Assembly: GCA_964020085.1 (NCBI GenBank)
Contig: CAXHUQ010000736.1
Span: 104,201 to 168,200, forward strand
Source: Micromussa lordhowensis
Lineage: Eukaryota; Cnidaria; Anthozoa; Scleractinia; Lobophylliidae
Length of the DNA: 64,000 nucleotides
Reading direction: 5' to 3'
In this document: in pieces, positions 21,231-32,381 of the stretch
Layout: every line of letters begins with the position of its first letter
Numbering within the stretch: position 1 is the first letter of the stretch
Translations under genes and position numbers: made by a program
The notes under the pieces: model-generated
The model's database searches: none
Told to the model about the DNA's origin: nothing
What the model saw: only the letters and a program-made list of their open reading frames with translations

Positions 21231-23081
21231 TCAAGAGGAAATTGTCTTTCAGAAGCTACCGGATCCCTCGAAGCCAGAGTTGGTTTACTCTAGCTCTATA
21301 TCTTTGCAGGATGTCATCAATTCAGTCGCTAAGGAAAGTTGCCATTCGGCTAAAATGTCAGGGTCTTCTGAAGATAAATCCTCAAACAGCCAGGGTCAGA
21401 ATGATGTCAATTCCATACTATACCACGCCGCTCAAATACTGAGGTCAAGCATACAAAGTGAAAGCGAAAGTATAGGGATTCAACCTGTTGATGTGGAGGA
21501 CATCAGTGCCTGCAAAGTGAAGAGTTTAATGCCTAAAGATCTTTACAAATTCTTGTGCTTGATGATCTCGAATCCAGATAAAGTTGATGTATCTGCTCCC
21601 ACTGCTTCCAATGCCGCAGATGAGCGACATATTTTAGCAATTGCACAAGATCTAATATATGCAACAACTCATGGTCGCGTGAAGACCCCTAAGCACATTG
21701 GTTTGGCGATGTCTGTTCGCCATGTGACAGGTTCAAAGCTCCTGGTAACGATATTAAACAGATTCGGTCACTGCTGTTCTTATGATGACATAGAGGTAGT
21801 TGACACTAGCCTAGCACTAGACATTATAGCCAGCTCAGAAAATCTGGGTGCTGTTGTTCCATCTAACATTTCACCAGGAGTGTTCGTTCAAGTCGCAGGA
21901 GACAATAACGATATCAATGAGGAGACATTAGACGGCAAGCAAACTACTCATGCCACCACACTTGTCCTGTACCAAAGAAAGCAACAAGGACCAAAACCGA
22001 AACCTGCAGTTCGTGCTGCCCATTCAGAAAAACGACGGTCTCTCAACATCTCAGATGCAAATCCGCCCCTGTTGGAGTTTGGTGCTTGCGGCAAACGGCC
22101 TGCTATAACCTTTTACAAAGACAAAATAGAAGAAGAGTGGTTTCAGTCCTCAAGCTCGCTCTGTACCACTGCAATTCAGATGGATTTTGGCTGGTTTTTA
22201 ACACGTCTGTGTACCCACCAGTTGTTTAGTGAGAATCTACATAACCGCGACGGCGAAGTTTTTCAGCCCTTGCCAAGTTGGAGTGGGTTTAACGCAAAGA
22301 TAGCAAGTGAGCCGCTACCCTTGACCTCCGTTGGTTACTGTCCAATGATCAATGGTTCACCTACTAAATACAGTACAGTTTACACTGCCATGAAGAACGT
22401 CCAAGCAATGATGGATGTACTACACTAGAAGCACAGTGTAATAACGTTTGATCTTGCAATCTACATGAAGGCCAAAGAGATTCAGTGGCGACGGCCTGAA
22501 GAATTTAACAACACAGTAATCCGAATGGGAGGTTTTCATATAGCATTAAACTTCCTCTCAGTTATTGGAAAGATTTTCCAGGACAGTGGCATTGAAGACC
22601 TGCTAATAGAATCTGGTGTGTATGGATGCCACACGGCATCTATGCTATTGAAGGGGAAGTCATACAACAGAGGCGTGCGTGCACATAAGCTTGTTCTCGA
22701 AGCACTACTGAGACTGCAGTGGCAAGCATTTGGAGCTTGGATGGAAGCTGAGGACGTCGAGCTCCCAACAGTATATCAGCGCCAGTGTTTATCTTTAATA
22801 AACTGTTGTCAGAGAGAAAGTAATGATGTAGCCTCTCTGAAGACCTCATTCGGTCTTCTCTGCGACAAACTCCCACAACTTCAACAAATTTTCGCGAGAT
22901 TCTGCACAGAAGCTAGTCAGCAGTCTAAACTATTCCACTTCTGGAATATGTATATTGACATTGTGCTATTGATGTTGCGCTTCATTCGAGCTGAACGAGA
23001 GGGATCATGGAAACTTCATTTGAAAGCCGTTGCAGAAATGGTACCATACTTCTTTGCAATGGATCGCATTGACTATTCCAG
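21190..23081 (+). pseudogene. Academ-like transposase, central region
   Basis: Frame 1 runs from ERLKRRLQQSFQEEIVFQ through MPKDLYKFLCLM, DLIYATTHGRVKTPKHIGLA, FGHCCSYDDIE and AGDNNDINEETLDG to an in-frame TAG at 22426-22428, then continues unchanged with HSVITFDLAIYMKAKEIQW, RMGGFHIALNFLSVIGK and SYNRGVRAHKLVLEALLRLQW. The exon ends at ttccag|GTATGT (23081). The conserved order matches large transposon proteins common in cnidarians and insects. The function of this part is not known to me. Confidence 0.6.
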
Positions 23082-23506
23082 GTATGTTGGCAATCGATTT
23101 ACACGTATTCTGATTATCTTTTTTCGTATCTTTCAGATTGACTGCAAATCGTGTATCAGTTCTAATGAACAGTGGCCTAAATTGGATATATTAAAATTGA
23201 AATTTAAAAGAGTCATCGCTACGAGGATTAGAAGTCTTGTATCATTAGGATTTGTAAGGATTTACTCCCCTTTGCTTCGAAATGATGCGTTTTGTTTAAT
23301 ATAAGACTGAATTATAATATATCGAACTTATTACGGGATTTATTCTTTATCCCAAGTGGTGAACGCGTTTGTTCAAACACGTGAAGAGATCTACATATTA
23401 TCATAGGACGTTAACTTATTTTGTGGTTAGCTTTAACTTTCTCACTTACCCGGCCCCTTCTTCGTACGTTTCTCTAATTTTGTCCTCTTTCTCCATTAAA
23501 TTGCAG
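23082..23506 (+). other. Intron in the transposase gene
   Basis: GTATGT donor and ttctccattaaattgcag acceptor. The split arginine codon AG|G is restored across the junction and the protein reads DYSR then WLPIYLADMQ, a conserved stretch, so the intron is well supported. Confidence 0.8.
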
Positions 23507-25666
23507 GTGGCTCCCAATCTACTTGGCTGATATGCAGCTGCTTCCAACCCACGCTCCAGAAGTTTATGAAGAATTCCTAAATGGCGACCACCCAGTGAGC
23601 AGATCAAGTCAACCCTTTAGCCAAGTTTGGACTGACATGGCCTTGGAGCAAACCATCAATCTCGACAGCAAGACAAGAGGGGGTATTGTTGGCTTGACAC
23701 AAAATGCTTCTGCACTAGACAGATGGTTTATAACAAGTCACAAGAGAGCTGAGCTAACTGCTGCAACCAATCGACTTTGCAACCTAGAAGACTCTGACAA
23801 GATTGGGACTCACAAGGAGGGAGGTTCCCAAAGAGTAAAGAGGGATGAAAACGATGTTCAGCGGCTGATTAACACCATTACTAATACCATGTCAAACCCT
23901 TTTGATTTGAGCGAGGCATCGAGGGAAGACCCAGTACGATTACGAAACATCGCCACTGGACTCGTTATGCCGCATGAAATGGCAGAGCAGCTTGTTGATT
24001 GTTTCAGCACAGGAGCAGAAGAAGCAAAGAAATTTAGGAGACAAAGAATGGACTGTGATGAGGTATCCTTTTGGAGCAAGATATCGAAATTGAATTTGAA
24101 AACATTTGCCTCTCTGGCAAAAACAAATCAAATCAAGTGCGCAGACGAGAAGATCATCACTATTTCAGCTGATAGGAATTTGTTTGGAAGACTTCTGATT
24201 GCTGCAAAGTGTCGTGACGTTGATGTCCTGAACTGTCCCATGCAGATGGTGCTTTAAGGAAAACTACGAAAAGTGTCCTAATGGCTGAGGTTGAACGGGA
24301 ATGTCAAGCACAAGGAAGACTTCCTGAAAGTGCACTATCAACCGCATTCATTTTTGATGCAATGGCTCTTGTCCAGACGTTGAAGTCTGCAGGCTCCCGC
24401 ACATTCGGACACCTAGCTGAAAGATACTTTAATGTGCTCTTCACTCCTCTACGACAAGGTCAGTGCAGAAGTGTAGATGTTGTCTTTGACCGCTATGATG
24501 TTCAAGAGTCCATAAAGGAGAGTGAAAGAGTTAGGAGGGGTTCAAGCAGAGCTCTTGAGATCCAAATCACAAACAAGCATACACCAGTTCCAAAGCAATG
24601 GGGGAAGTTTATCAGCAACCAGAATAACAAGGTAAACCTTTCCAGATTTGTTTGCCAAGAGTGGTGCAGTCTGGGTGAAGAAAACTTACTACCTGATCAA
24701 GAGCTGGTAATTGGAGGTGGCTTTGAAGATCCAACAGATGCAGTTGTTGTAACCCGTGGACGTACGGATCCCCTTGCAGAGCTGAGATCAGACCATGAAG
24801 AAGCCGACACAAGGATGATCCTTCATGCGTGGCATGCTTCTTCCACTAAAGAGAGGATTGTCATTCAGTCCCCTGATACAGATGTTGCTGTATTAGCTAT
24901 CCATGCATACCAGATGATACAGTGCAACGAAATTTGGTTTAAGACAGGCGTCAAAGATAAGGTTCGCTTCATCCCTGTCCATCTTGTTGCTGAGAAGCTT
25001 GGAAGGAGTGTTTGCGCAGCGATTCCAGCATTCCATGCTCTAACTGGCTGTGATTCTACCAGTGAGTTGTTTCAGATCGGCAAAAAGAAAGGATGGAAGG
25101 TACTTGTCAAATATCCCAGTCTCCATGACAGTGTTGGCAACCTTGGCAGTCAGATTCCACCACCAGCGCTCACTGTTGAAGCCTGTGAGAGGTTTATTTG
25201 CTCCCTTTATACAACCAACAAGAAGGCAGGGGTAACAGCTGATGACGTACGCTATTGGATGTTTTGCCAAAAGCACCAAAGAAGTTAAAGTTTACCACCC
25301 ACGAGCAACAGCTTGCGACACCACATTGAACGTGCTAACTACCAGGCGTATGTGTGGAAACACTGCTTGAATGCAACACAGCAACTCCCGTCGCCAGTCA
25401 GCAACGGATGGAAGAAAGTGAATGGTGTGTTGGAACCACTTTTGATGTCTAAGGATCCAGCACCACAAGGGCTGCTTGAACTGACGACTTGCAAATGTAC
25501 CAAATCTGTCTGCAGAAGGGATGACTTGTGTCCTTGCAAAGCCCACGAGATGCCCTGTACAGAGGCATGCCTTTGTATGAATGATGAAAGTTGCCAAAAT
25601 CCTCACAAGCCAGTTGACTTAACACCTGGAAGCAGTGAAGATGAGCTACCAGATGCTGACGTTTAA
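23507..25666 (+). pseudogene. Academ-like transposase, XPG/FEN1-like nuclease and Cys-rich C-terminus
   Basis: Frame 3 (WLPIYLADMQLLP ... GGIVGLTQNASALDRWFIT) shifts to frame 2 near 24235-24260 and continues through VDVVFDRYDVQESIKE, HEEADTRMILHA, IQSPDTDVAVLAIHAY and HALTGCDSTSELFQIGKKKG. The acidic pairs EEAD and SPDTD, followed by the GCDSTS..F.IGKKKxW helix-hairpin-helix, align with the I-region of FEN1/XPG nucleases (EAE, DxD, GSDY...GIGPKRA). An in-frame TAA at about 25286 precedes SLPPTSNSLRHHIERANYQA. The C-terminus CKCTKSVCRRDDLCPCKA then CTEACLC is a CXC-like zinc finger. The intact family member would be a nuclear nuclease moving its own DNA. Confidence 0.7.
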
Positions 25667-26090
25667 CCGCTAGTGCTCTAGTAACAACAATACATATTCA
25701 AGTTTCTGTATTTAAACTATGGCGTTCACTGTTCCCCAAAATTCAATATCTGAATTTTGATTCTAGTTTTAGCATTCCATATTGCAGTTTTATAGTTTAT
25801 ACGTAAATTATGCAATGGAAAGTCCTCAATTTGTTCACTTCTCTTGTCGATTTGAAAACTATCTTCAAAACTAAAGGTAGTGCCATTTTGGTATCAAAAT
25901 CAGTTTTCAAATTTCACGTACAAAATGTCTTATTGGCAGTGGTTACCGTGAAATTGTCAAGATAGTGAAAGATTATTGTGAGCAAAAAGAGAAAATAAAG
26001 GAACAACTTTTGACCATAATCACTGGAGTAAACAGCAATTGTTAAGGGACCGATACGTTATTTCGAAAACTGAATAACTTTAAATTCAAA
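25667..26090. other. 3' flank of the transposase gene
   Basis: AT-rich sequence between the stop codon and the right terminal repeat. No other gene seen; no AATAAA signal directly after the stop was convincing. Confidence 0.5.
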
Positions 26091-26466
26091 AGTATTGTTT
26101 TGTTCGATTAACTTAAGATGATGGATAAAGAAGTGATAAGTTTGGTCGTTATTCTAAAGAAGCTAATGCAAATTACCACTTAAAACATTAACACCCACCA
26201 AAATATACGATATTCACACCAGTAATGCTTGAACCAATTTAAAATTGGCGAGGCTTAACTCAAGGGGAGAAATGTCTACTTGAACATTTAGAAAATGCTT
26301 AAATAACAGGGGCCTTACCAGCAGTCACAAATGAGCCCCAAGCATAATGACGTCCCACCCATACATCAGTACATCATACCTAAAAATGTTCTATGGGTAT
26401 TGCCCTATCGTTTTGTGATGCCAGACCAAATATGTAGAGGGTGTGCTACGTCTCGATTTTTTCAGG
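26091..26466. repeat. Right terminal inverted repeat of the Academ-like element
   Basis: Reverse complement of 15467-15920, less the roughly 90-bp X-box insertion. The outer 100 bp agree almost exactly. Confidence 0.85.
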
Positions 26467-27854
26467 GTTCTACCTCCTAGACTATTTAGACCAGGGCCAT
26501 TGCGTCCCTGAAAGGTCATGGTTTGTTGTTTCTTGGGCTAAACTTCAGAATACCCCCCAACTAATTTGCATATGACTAAATTGATCTGAAGTTGCTCCAA
26601 AATACGAAAAATCACGATAACGTTTCACTTAATTTCCATCCAAAATTATATTCCCCATTTCCTTAGGGAAACTCGGCTGCACTTGGTTTCAGCGATATTA
26701 TGCCAAATTTAACTCAAAAACTCATGTACTAGCACCGAAGTATATTTGCGCCCGCCTGATTTCTTCTTCATTTCCTAATTGGCGAAAGGAATCCAGTGAA
26801 AAGACACAACTCGGTGCTTAATTTTTTACGTATCAAAGTGAAGTTAAGGTCAATCTGTGTATTGAAGCAGCAATTTAAAGAATCTCGTCTACCAATCATG
26901 CAAGGTATAAGCTGGAAATCGATCATGATTTATATGGCATTTTGCGGGATGACAGCCTTTCTGCCGGAGGGCAGCGGAAATTGAGAACTTTCACGATAAA
27001 GATAAAACTTTGAAAGGACCATTTACAAACATTAAAATCTTATTACATTTTCCTTAAAGCATGAACAGAAGATACCACTAGCCTTGAAATCACAACAATG
27101 AACCCAATACAAGTAGCAACCAACTAAAAACCTGCGAATGACCTTGAATTATGACAAGGTTCTGTTTACATCTGTGAAAACTCGCCCGAACTTTATGCTT
27201 ACAAAATTTTCTTACGCTAAAGGGGCTAGCTCACGCTATTTTAGGTAATTTAGGTCACGCTACTTTAGGTAATTTTGTTTAATTTTGCTTATTATGAGCT
27301 CTAAACGTCAAATTGGCAGACCGAGAGTATTTCATTAGCAAAATCATGGCCACATAACAACTGAGAATAATTTTCCAGCCTGGTAAATGACCTTTTGATA
27401 CATGTATAAACTGACATACCGTAAATTTGTAAAAAGGTGGGCCGACGTTTTTCAAATGTACCAAATGCAATCCATTTCAGCCCTCTCCGGGTTTGTCCAT
27501 TTAAATCCCTTCTTGGGTTTCCTCTGTTTTGTTAGAGGTCTTCTATAGTTTGGAGCCGTTATTTTGATATTTTAGTTAATTCGGGCAGAATGCGTGGACA
27601 TCATTAATTATTCATAATTCACAAAGTTCACGAAAGCGGCAAATTTGAATAAGACAGCGCTCAGCTCAGAATAGGCCTTTTGCAACAGTTGGTCACGTGA
27701 CCGATGATTTCGAGCTCAAGCTAACACCAATCGTTCGGGTGCGCGTGCCGATCGATCGATTATCGAGCTCGGTCGTATGTTTGATTACCAAACGATCAAC
27801 ATAAATCACAGTAAATAAAGTATTCGATTTTGCTCGATTACCGAAAACAAACAA

Positions 27855-27962
27855 ACCCATACCCCGCAACTAATTTGCATATGACTAAATTCTTCTTATT
27901 TCTGTTTTCCTCGTTCTAAAGGGTTTAGAGGATATGCAAATTAGCTGCGGGTTATTCTGAAG
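27855..27962. mobile_element. Small MITE with ATGCAAAT-containing inverted tips
   Basis: Left tip ATACCCCGCAACTAATTTGC and right tip (reverse complement) aataacccgcagctaatttgc are inverted repeats about 30 bp long over a 40-bp centre. A single-armed relative lies at 26540-26600, with ctgaagttgctcc following both. Confidence 0.5.
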
Positions 27963-27969
27963 TTGCTCC

Positions 27970-28056
27970 CTATTTTTTGTTAATCTTGAAATTCTTTTGC
28001 AATTCTGTAACTTTCTTTTATGGCCGTGTAAATAAAGCTCGTTGTTGTTGTTGTAT
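27970..28056 (+). mobile_element. 3' tail of a truncated LINE
   Basis: The segment ending tatggccgtgtaaataaagc then (gtt)n resembles the 3' UTR and microsatellite tail of a 5'-truncated LINE. It directly abuts the acceptor of the next exon (ttgtattcctag). Confidence 0.4.
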
Positions 28057-28062
28057 TCCTAG

Positions 28063-28520
28063 CCATTCAAAGAAAATCCTGGATATCTGACCTGGAACAA
28101 TACTACAGGGATGGAATTTATCGAAACAACCTTAACTCTGGTGATGCATAATACCACGTTTAACGCGGAATTGTCTAAGAACACTGATCCTGCAGCTGAT
28201 GTTAACAACGAATTGTCCAAGGCAACTAATCCTGCACCTGATGCTTTTTTAAAGTTACTTATTGCTGAATTCAACAGGCATTCCTCATCAGCTGCCGTGA
28301 CCCAGAATGCATTGGCAGTCAAACTCAAATGTTATGCTTTACTCCTTTTCGCTTCGAACAGTGGTTTGGACGACGGAAAACTGGATATGGAAATACTTCA
28401 CGAACCAGTTACACTGCTGAGGTCCTTTATAGCAAGAAGTATGTTGTCACAAAAAACTGAGACAATCTATCAGTCCATCTCAAGATGCCTTGGGTGTTAC
28501 TGTAGTAAAGTAATGACAAT
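28063..28520 (+). CDS. Unknown gene, exon A
   Basis: After the acceptor ttgtattcctag a 458-bp exon runs to acaat|GTAAGT. It encodes 152 residues: PFKENPGYLTWNNTTGMEFI, a repeated ELSK(N/A)TDPA motif, and a helical, Leu/Ala-rich half ending SISRCLGCYCSK. Two bases left at the end join the first base of exon 29313 to restore a codon, so the exons are in phase. An upstream start exon is not visible (first internal ATG is 28111). I do not recognise a domain. Confidence 0.5.
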
Positions 28521-28569
28521 GTAAGTATAATCATCAATCTGTCTTTGAGTAATAAGAAAGTTTATTGCC

Positions 28570-29887
28570 TAATGTGTATTGTTTTTTGTACTGAAGATTC
28601 GTTAACAAATCGACGGCAGTTGGTTTTATATTGTCTGCACTCTTACACGCCAAAGTCGACATGATGGAAATGATGAATTCAGAATGATAAACGCCAGGCA
28701 ACATTAGTTACTAGTATTTGCTTATTGATTAATAAGAAGTATTGAGAGTCGTCAAGTGATGTTAGGGTCTATGTCGTTAATTCCTCTTTACTAGCTATTA
28801 TATTTTAGGTTTAGCGTTCGGCAATGGTACCCCCGTTGAATTCAAACAACTGTAAGTTTTTAAATGTCCCAGAAAATTTCACACAACTCCCAGTCTGTTC
28901 CTAATTAAAATTGACCCTATCTTATAACAGGTAGTGCGTAGTTTGGTTAAGATTGTTTCTCCGTTTGCTTGTGACAGTCGCTCATCGGTTAGGTGATCAT
29001 TTGCTACAAAGCAAAAGAAAATGCCACGGCGACTTTATTTATTTACTTACCTCACTTTATTGCTTCCATCACCTATTACAATATATACTATATATTACCT
29101 ATCATTACTATTTTGTCGATACAAAAAAAGTGATGAGAGAGTCTATAAAAATGCAAATAATGCTTAAATCTATAGATCCCTAATTAGAAATTTATCTACT
29201 GTGCACTGTATTATTTATTGATACATAGTAATATATGCAGTTTTATGGCGCAACTCGAATATATTAATTTATATCTAATTATAATACACTTTCCCTGCTC
29301 TTTTGCTCACAGGAGCGATAACGTTATAACCTTGCCATTCTCCGTGGAATCATTTAGTGTACACGACGATAAAGGAACCATGCAAGATGATTGCAGCAGT
29401 TGCAATAAAAGGCAAGAGCACGAAAAGTCAATTTGTGTTCAAAAGTAAGTTTACCATAAGATGATGACGATGTGATGATGATAATGATGATGATGATGAT
29501 GATGATCAATGAATCTTTATTTAAACCGTCACAAAAGTTTATAAACTGATTAAAACGCATAAGTTCAATTTGGTTTGCATGCAATACGTACTAACAACAA
29601 AGTTCTTTTTTCCTTAAAACATTTTATTAGCGCACTCGCACTACTTAAAATACTACGACTACTTCAAATACTAAACATTACTTACAAACACAACGTACTC
29701 ATTAAGCCAAATAAATCACTACTTAAAATATCATTAAATAACTTACAACACTGAGCTCAAACATACTGTACAATATATTAATGATAAAATACAATTACAA
29801 AGGCAATACTGAGAAGGTTATAAAAGCAGCTATACGATTAAAGTTAGAATACAGTTATTGTTTACAGAGGACAAACTGTCCCCCATT
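28570..29887. repeat. 1.3-kb segmental duplication, copy B
   Basis: Matches 12204-13517 and lies in the introns around exon 29313-29444. Since copy B sits in a phase-consistent gene and copy A does not, B is likely the source. Confidence 0.9.
29313..29444 (+). CDS. Unknown gene, exon B (CSSC motif)
   Basis: A 132-bp exon between ttttgctcacag and aaaa|GTAAGT. It encodes SDNVITLPFSVESFSVHDDK then DDCSSCNKRQEHEKSIC; the CxxC...C could bind metal or be a short linker. Phases match exon A before it and exon C after it (acceptor ttttcttag, 29919). Confidence 0.55.
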
Positions 29888-29919
29888 TTTAATAAATTTA
29901 TCTTAAGTATTTTTCTTAG

Positions 29920-30289
29920 TGCAGATATATTTTTCGGTTTCAAATTTAATTTTGATCTTTTTGGTGTCGTTGGTGGGTGTTTCCCTCTCGCTTTTTCACG
30001 GCTCATAATCGCCTGCAAAAAGCTTGATTCCAAGATAAAGAAACATCGAGAGATTGTCACGCTTGCAATTGCGAAACGCGACACAATTGACCGCCTACTT
30101 TCTAAAGCCCTGACCGACAATCAAATATCAGACAGTGAATTACAGTTAATCATGACTGAATTTTCGCAGTACAACTTGCTGAAAGACTCTGTTCGGGCAA
30201 AACTCACGCGGCATTCGTTCCAGCCTGACATTGAGAAGATTAAGAAAGATGTCCGCAGCAAAATGGAAGCAGATTTTAGAAAAAAATAG
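29920..30289 (+). pseudogene. Unknown gene, exon C: hydrophobic segment plus coiled-coil, cut short by one base
   Basis: The acceptor ttttcttag gives a frame with a hydrophobic stretch (ADIFFGFKFNFDLFGVVGG), then CKKLDSKIKKHREIVTLAI, LLSKALTDNQISDSELQLIM, EFSQYNLLKDSVRAKLTR and IEKIKKDVRSKMEADFRKK, stopping at TAG 30287-30289. The +1 frame continues IAALADGSN then stops, so one A appears to be lost from an A7 run and the natural end is ten residues later. Similar SKALxDxxIS(D/E)xE... helical proteins are, from memory, multi-copy in cnidarian genomes; no function is assigned. The hydrophobic part could be a membrane segment. Confidence 0.55.
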
Positions 30290-31765
30290 CCGCTCTAGCC
30301 GACGGTTCGAATTAACATTTGAAAAATTTCATTCCGGCTTTTATTTAAGCGTGACTCGTCACGCGTGACATGTGACAAAAAAAAAATGACAAAACCCTGT
30401 TCGGGGGTGCTCTGGTGGCCTTTACTTGCCTAGCCCCGGCTAGGTCTTTCCCGCCGCTGACAAGGCGACTGTCCCTCCCATTTATCCTCTGGGACAGAGT
30501 TTTGAGATCCCGAGAAATCCCTGAGCACCCCCAGTTATCTGCTGGGCCGGGGCAGGTTCACCTGGGGGTTATTGCTGGAGACAGCCTCACCCCACTACCC
30601 CTAACAACTTCATGCACGTGCCTTTTAAGGAATCAGGGGCGGCCAACCCCACATCCAAGAGCACCACCAATCAATTGCTAATCGTTTATTGGCTCATATG
30701 GGCTATTTATGTTTCACAAGCCGGACTGGATCAGACATGTGGGGCATTTTTCTGTCTTTTTAGAAAACGCATGCGTATTTATAAAAATGATTGTATTGAT
30801 ACACACAATTTGGTATGTTATCGCCGAACTTTCTCTCCCCTCTTGGCAAAAAGAAGCTAGATATATAACATTTGAAGTTATCGAGGCGATGAAAGAGTCA
30901 AAAAAATATGAATCCGCGGTTTGAGACACGCATGAAATATTTTGCCTCGTCATATGTAAACAAACTTAAATTTGCATATAGAGCAATTTTTGAATATATA
31001 TATAGTGATGGGGGAGATAGTGCCCTTCGATCCTGAGGCGGTAAGAGAAATAATGAGTCAGGGGATGACAGATGAAGAATACAGAAATGCCCAAGAGCCA
31101 ATTGAAGAAGTCTTTGCGAGCAGGAAGACTGTGCGTGTGGTTGTTGTGGGCCGCTTTTGCAAGCAAGTTTGGTAGGCGCAGGTGGCGTCGAGGAGTATAT
31201 CAAATGGCATGACGCCTGGCAGGTAATGCACAATTTGCATAAACTCCAAGATTGTGGGGAAAGCAAATACGAACCGTCGGCTGTATTTACACGGGGGCAC
31301 AAAAAAGGCCCAATAATGTTCGTGTCAGTGCCGCCTTCGCTTGCGTTCGCGTTGCTATACAGAAAGCGCAATAAACATATTCTTAGCCCTAGAATGAGAC
31401 GCGCTCTGAATAAGGGAAAAATTGTTTTTATGGTTTCAATCTAGCAACAATTTGCATATGGAATATTTAATTACCAGAAACATTTCCATTCGATGTTTTT
31501 ACGTGCTGTCGCCGCCGTCTTTTGGTAAAAGAAAATCGACAAGCTGTTGCAGATTCATGTTTTTCATAAATTCAAGGGCCTCTGTTTGATGTGCGTATAT
31601 ATACCGTCGACATGCCTCAATGTTCACCACCTCTTGTAGGTGGTGCTCTCCGTTCGCTTTGAATAATCAGATGTCTTCTTCCTCTACCCATAATACAATC
31701 ACTTTTTCATTTTTTCAATACAAAAAATAATTCTATGTCAAAACAATAACCCGTGTTTTAACCTT
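30290..31765. other. Mostly non-coding; short unconfirmed frames
   Basis: GC-rich sequence at 30400-30640 includes a stem GGGGGTGCTC/GAGCACCCCC (30405-30530). Plus-strand frames at 31008-31175 (GEIVPFDPEAVREIMSQGMT) and 31157-31444 (YIKWHDAWQVMHNLHKLQD) overlap in different frames near 31160 and look like one old coding sequence broken by a frameshift. No family recognised. Confidence 0.3.
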
Positions 31766-31891
31766 ACACACATAGACGGGGGGGGCGTTCTGTGGCAATT
31801 TTTTTTTCTGGGCCCTGGCGAGGCTTTGGGAGCCAGGGGGCCGTATAAAAAATTGCCACAGAACCCCCCCCCCCCCCACGTCTATGTGTGT
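31766..31891. mobile_element. Foldback element (126-bp hairpin) with G8/C14 tracts
   Basis: ACACACATAGACG-G8-CGTTCTGTGGCAATTTTTT on the left pairs with AAAAAATTGCCACAGAAC-C14-ACGTCTATGTGTGT on the right; the centre (gggccctggc/gccagggggcc) also pairs. The whole sequence is one long hairpin, probably a MITE. Confidence 0.75.
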
Positions 31892-32090
31892 TCATGATAT
31901 CCTGATATTATCATGATATATCAAGCTATCATAAGAACTTAGAAGTGGGCATATCAAAATATCATAACCACTTATCAAAAATGATATATGATATTATCAC
32001 TAGAAACAACAAGAAATGTATGACAATAATTTTGATATATCAATCCTGATATCAATGATTGATATTATATTCTGCAATATCGCACCTCAC
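31892..32090. repeat. AT-rich, self-complementary ATATCATGATAT sequence
   Basis: About 200 bp built of variants of tgatatcatgatat, which can pair with itself in many registers. No coding frame. Confidence 0.6.
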
Positions 32091-32111
32091 TCAGTATTTT
32101 GCATTCATCTC

Positions 32112-32347
32112 TGTCGAATAGACTGAACTTGACATTTGAACCTTGTTATTGTTTAACTCAGCATGTTATGCAGTCATATCATAAATGTATGCGCGCGCAA
32201 GTCACATGGAAAGTACTGTATGATCAGATCGCCATATTGAAATATATCTGTGTTTGATTACTGAGATTCTGTTCCTTGTCTGTTCGTTTGCCTTCGTTTC
32301 ACCGATCCCCTCAAGTATCAGACTGTTGGCTAAAGACCCACACGACA
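32112..32347 (+). repeat. 5' LTR of BEL/Pao element
   Basis: Begins TGTCGAATAGACTGAACTTG and ends agacccacacgaca. It would hold the promoter and polyadenylation signals; no clear TATA box is evident. Confidence 0.9.
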
Positions 32348-32381
32348 TTTTCGTGCCGGGACCAGGATAATACAACGCAGT

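Larger units (their letters stand above)
15467..26466 (+). mobile_element. Academ-like DNA transposon, about 11 kb including a nested LINE
   Basis: The left end CCTAAAAAGTGAGAAACGTA and the right end (reverse complement) CCTGAAAAAATCGAGACGTA begin inverted repeats extending roughly 370-450 bp. Between them, on the plus strand, lie a 5' non-coding exon, an N-terminal exon and the remains of a giant protein with zinc-binding N-terminus, FEN1/XPG-like nuclease core and Cys-rich C-terminus. XPG nuclease and a Cys-rich finger are reported for Academ transposases, which is the basis for the name. I could not identify a target duplication. Without the LINE the element would be about 7.4 kb. Confidence 0.65.
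26467..28062. other. Intergenic stretch with MITE pieces and a LINE tail
   Basis: No gene seen. A sequence with tips ACTAATTTGCATATGACTAA lies at 26545-26600 and again at 27860-27960. GGTCACGTGACC, a perfect 12-bp palindrome of E-box type, is at 27691-27702. A LINE-like 3' tail is at 27970-28056. Confidence 0.5.

Noticed and set aside
14120..26466. SGNH-like frame as part of the Academ-like element
   Set aside because: It lies outside the left terminal repeat and on the opposite strand, and has LINE ORF1 character.
30400..30640. GC-rich hairpin region considered as 5S rRNA, tRNA or snRNA
   Set aside because: It lacks the internal A/C boxes and conserved loops of 5S rRNA and the TTCRANY box of tRNAs; only a 10-bp stem is visible.
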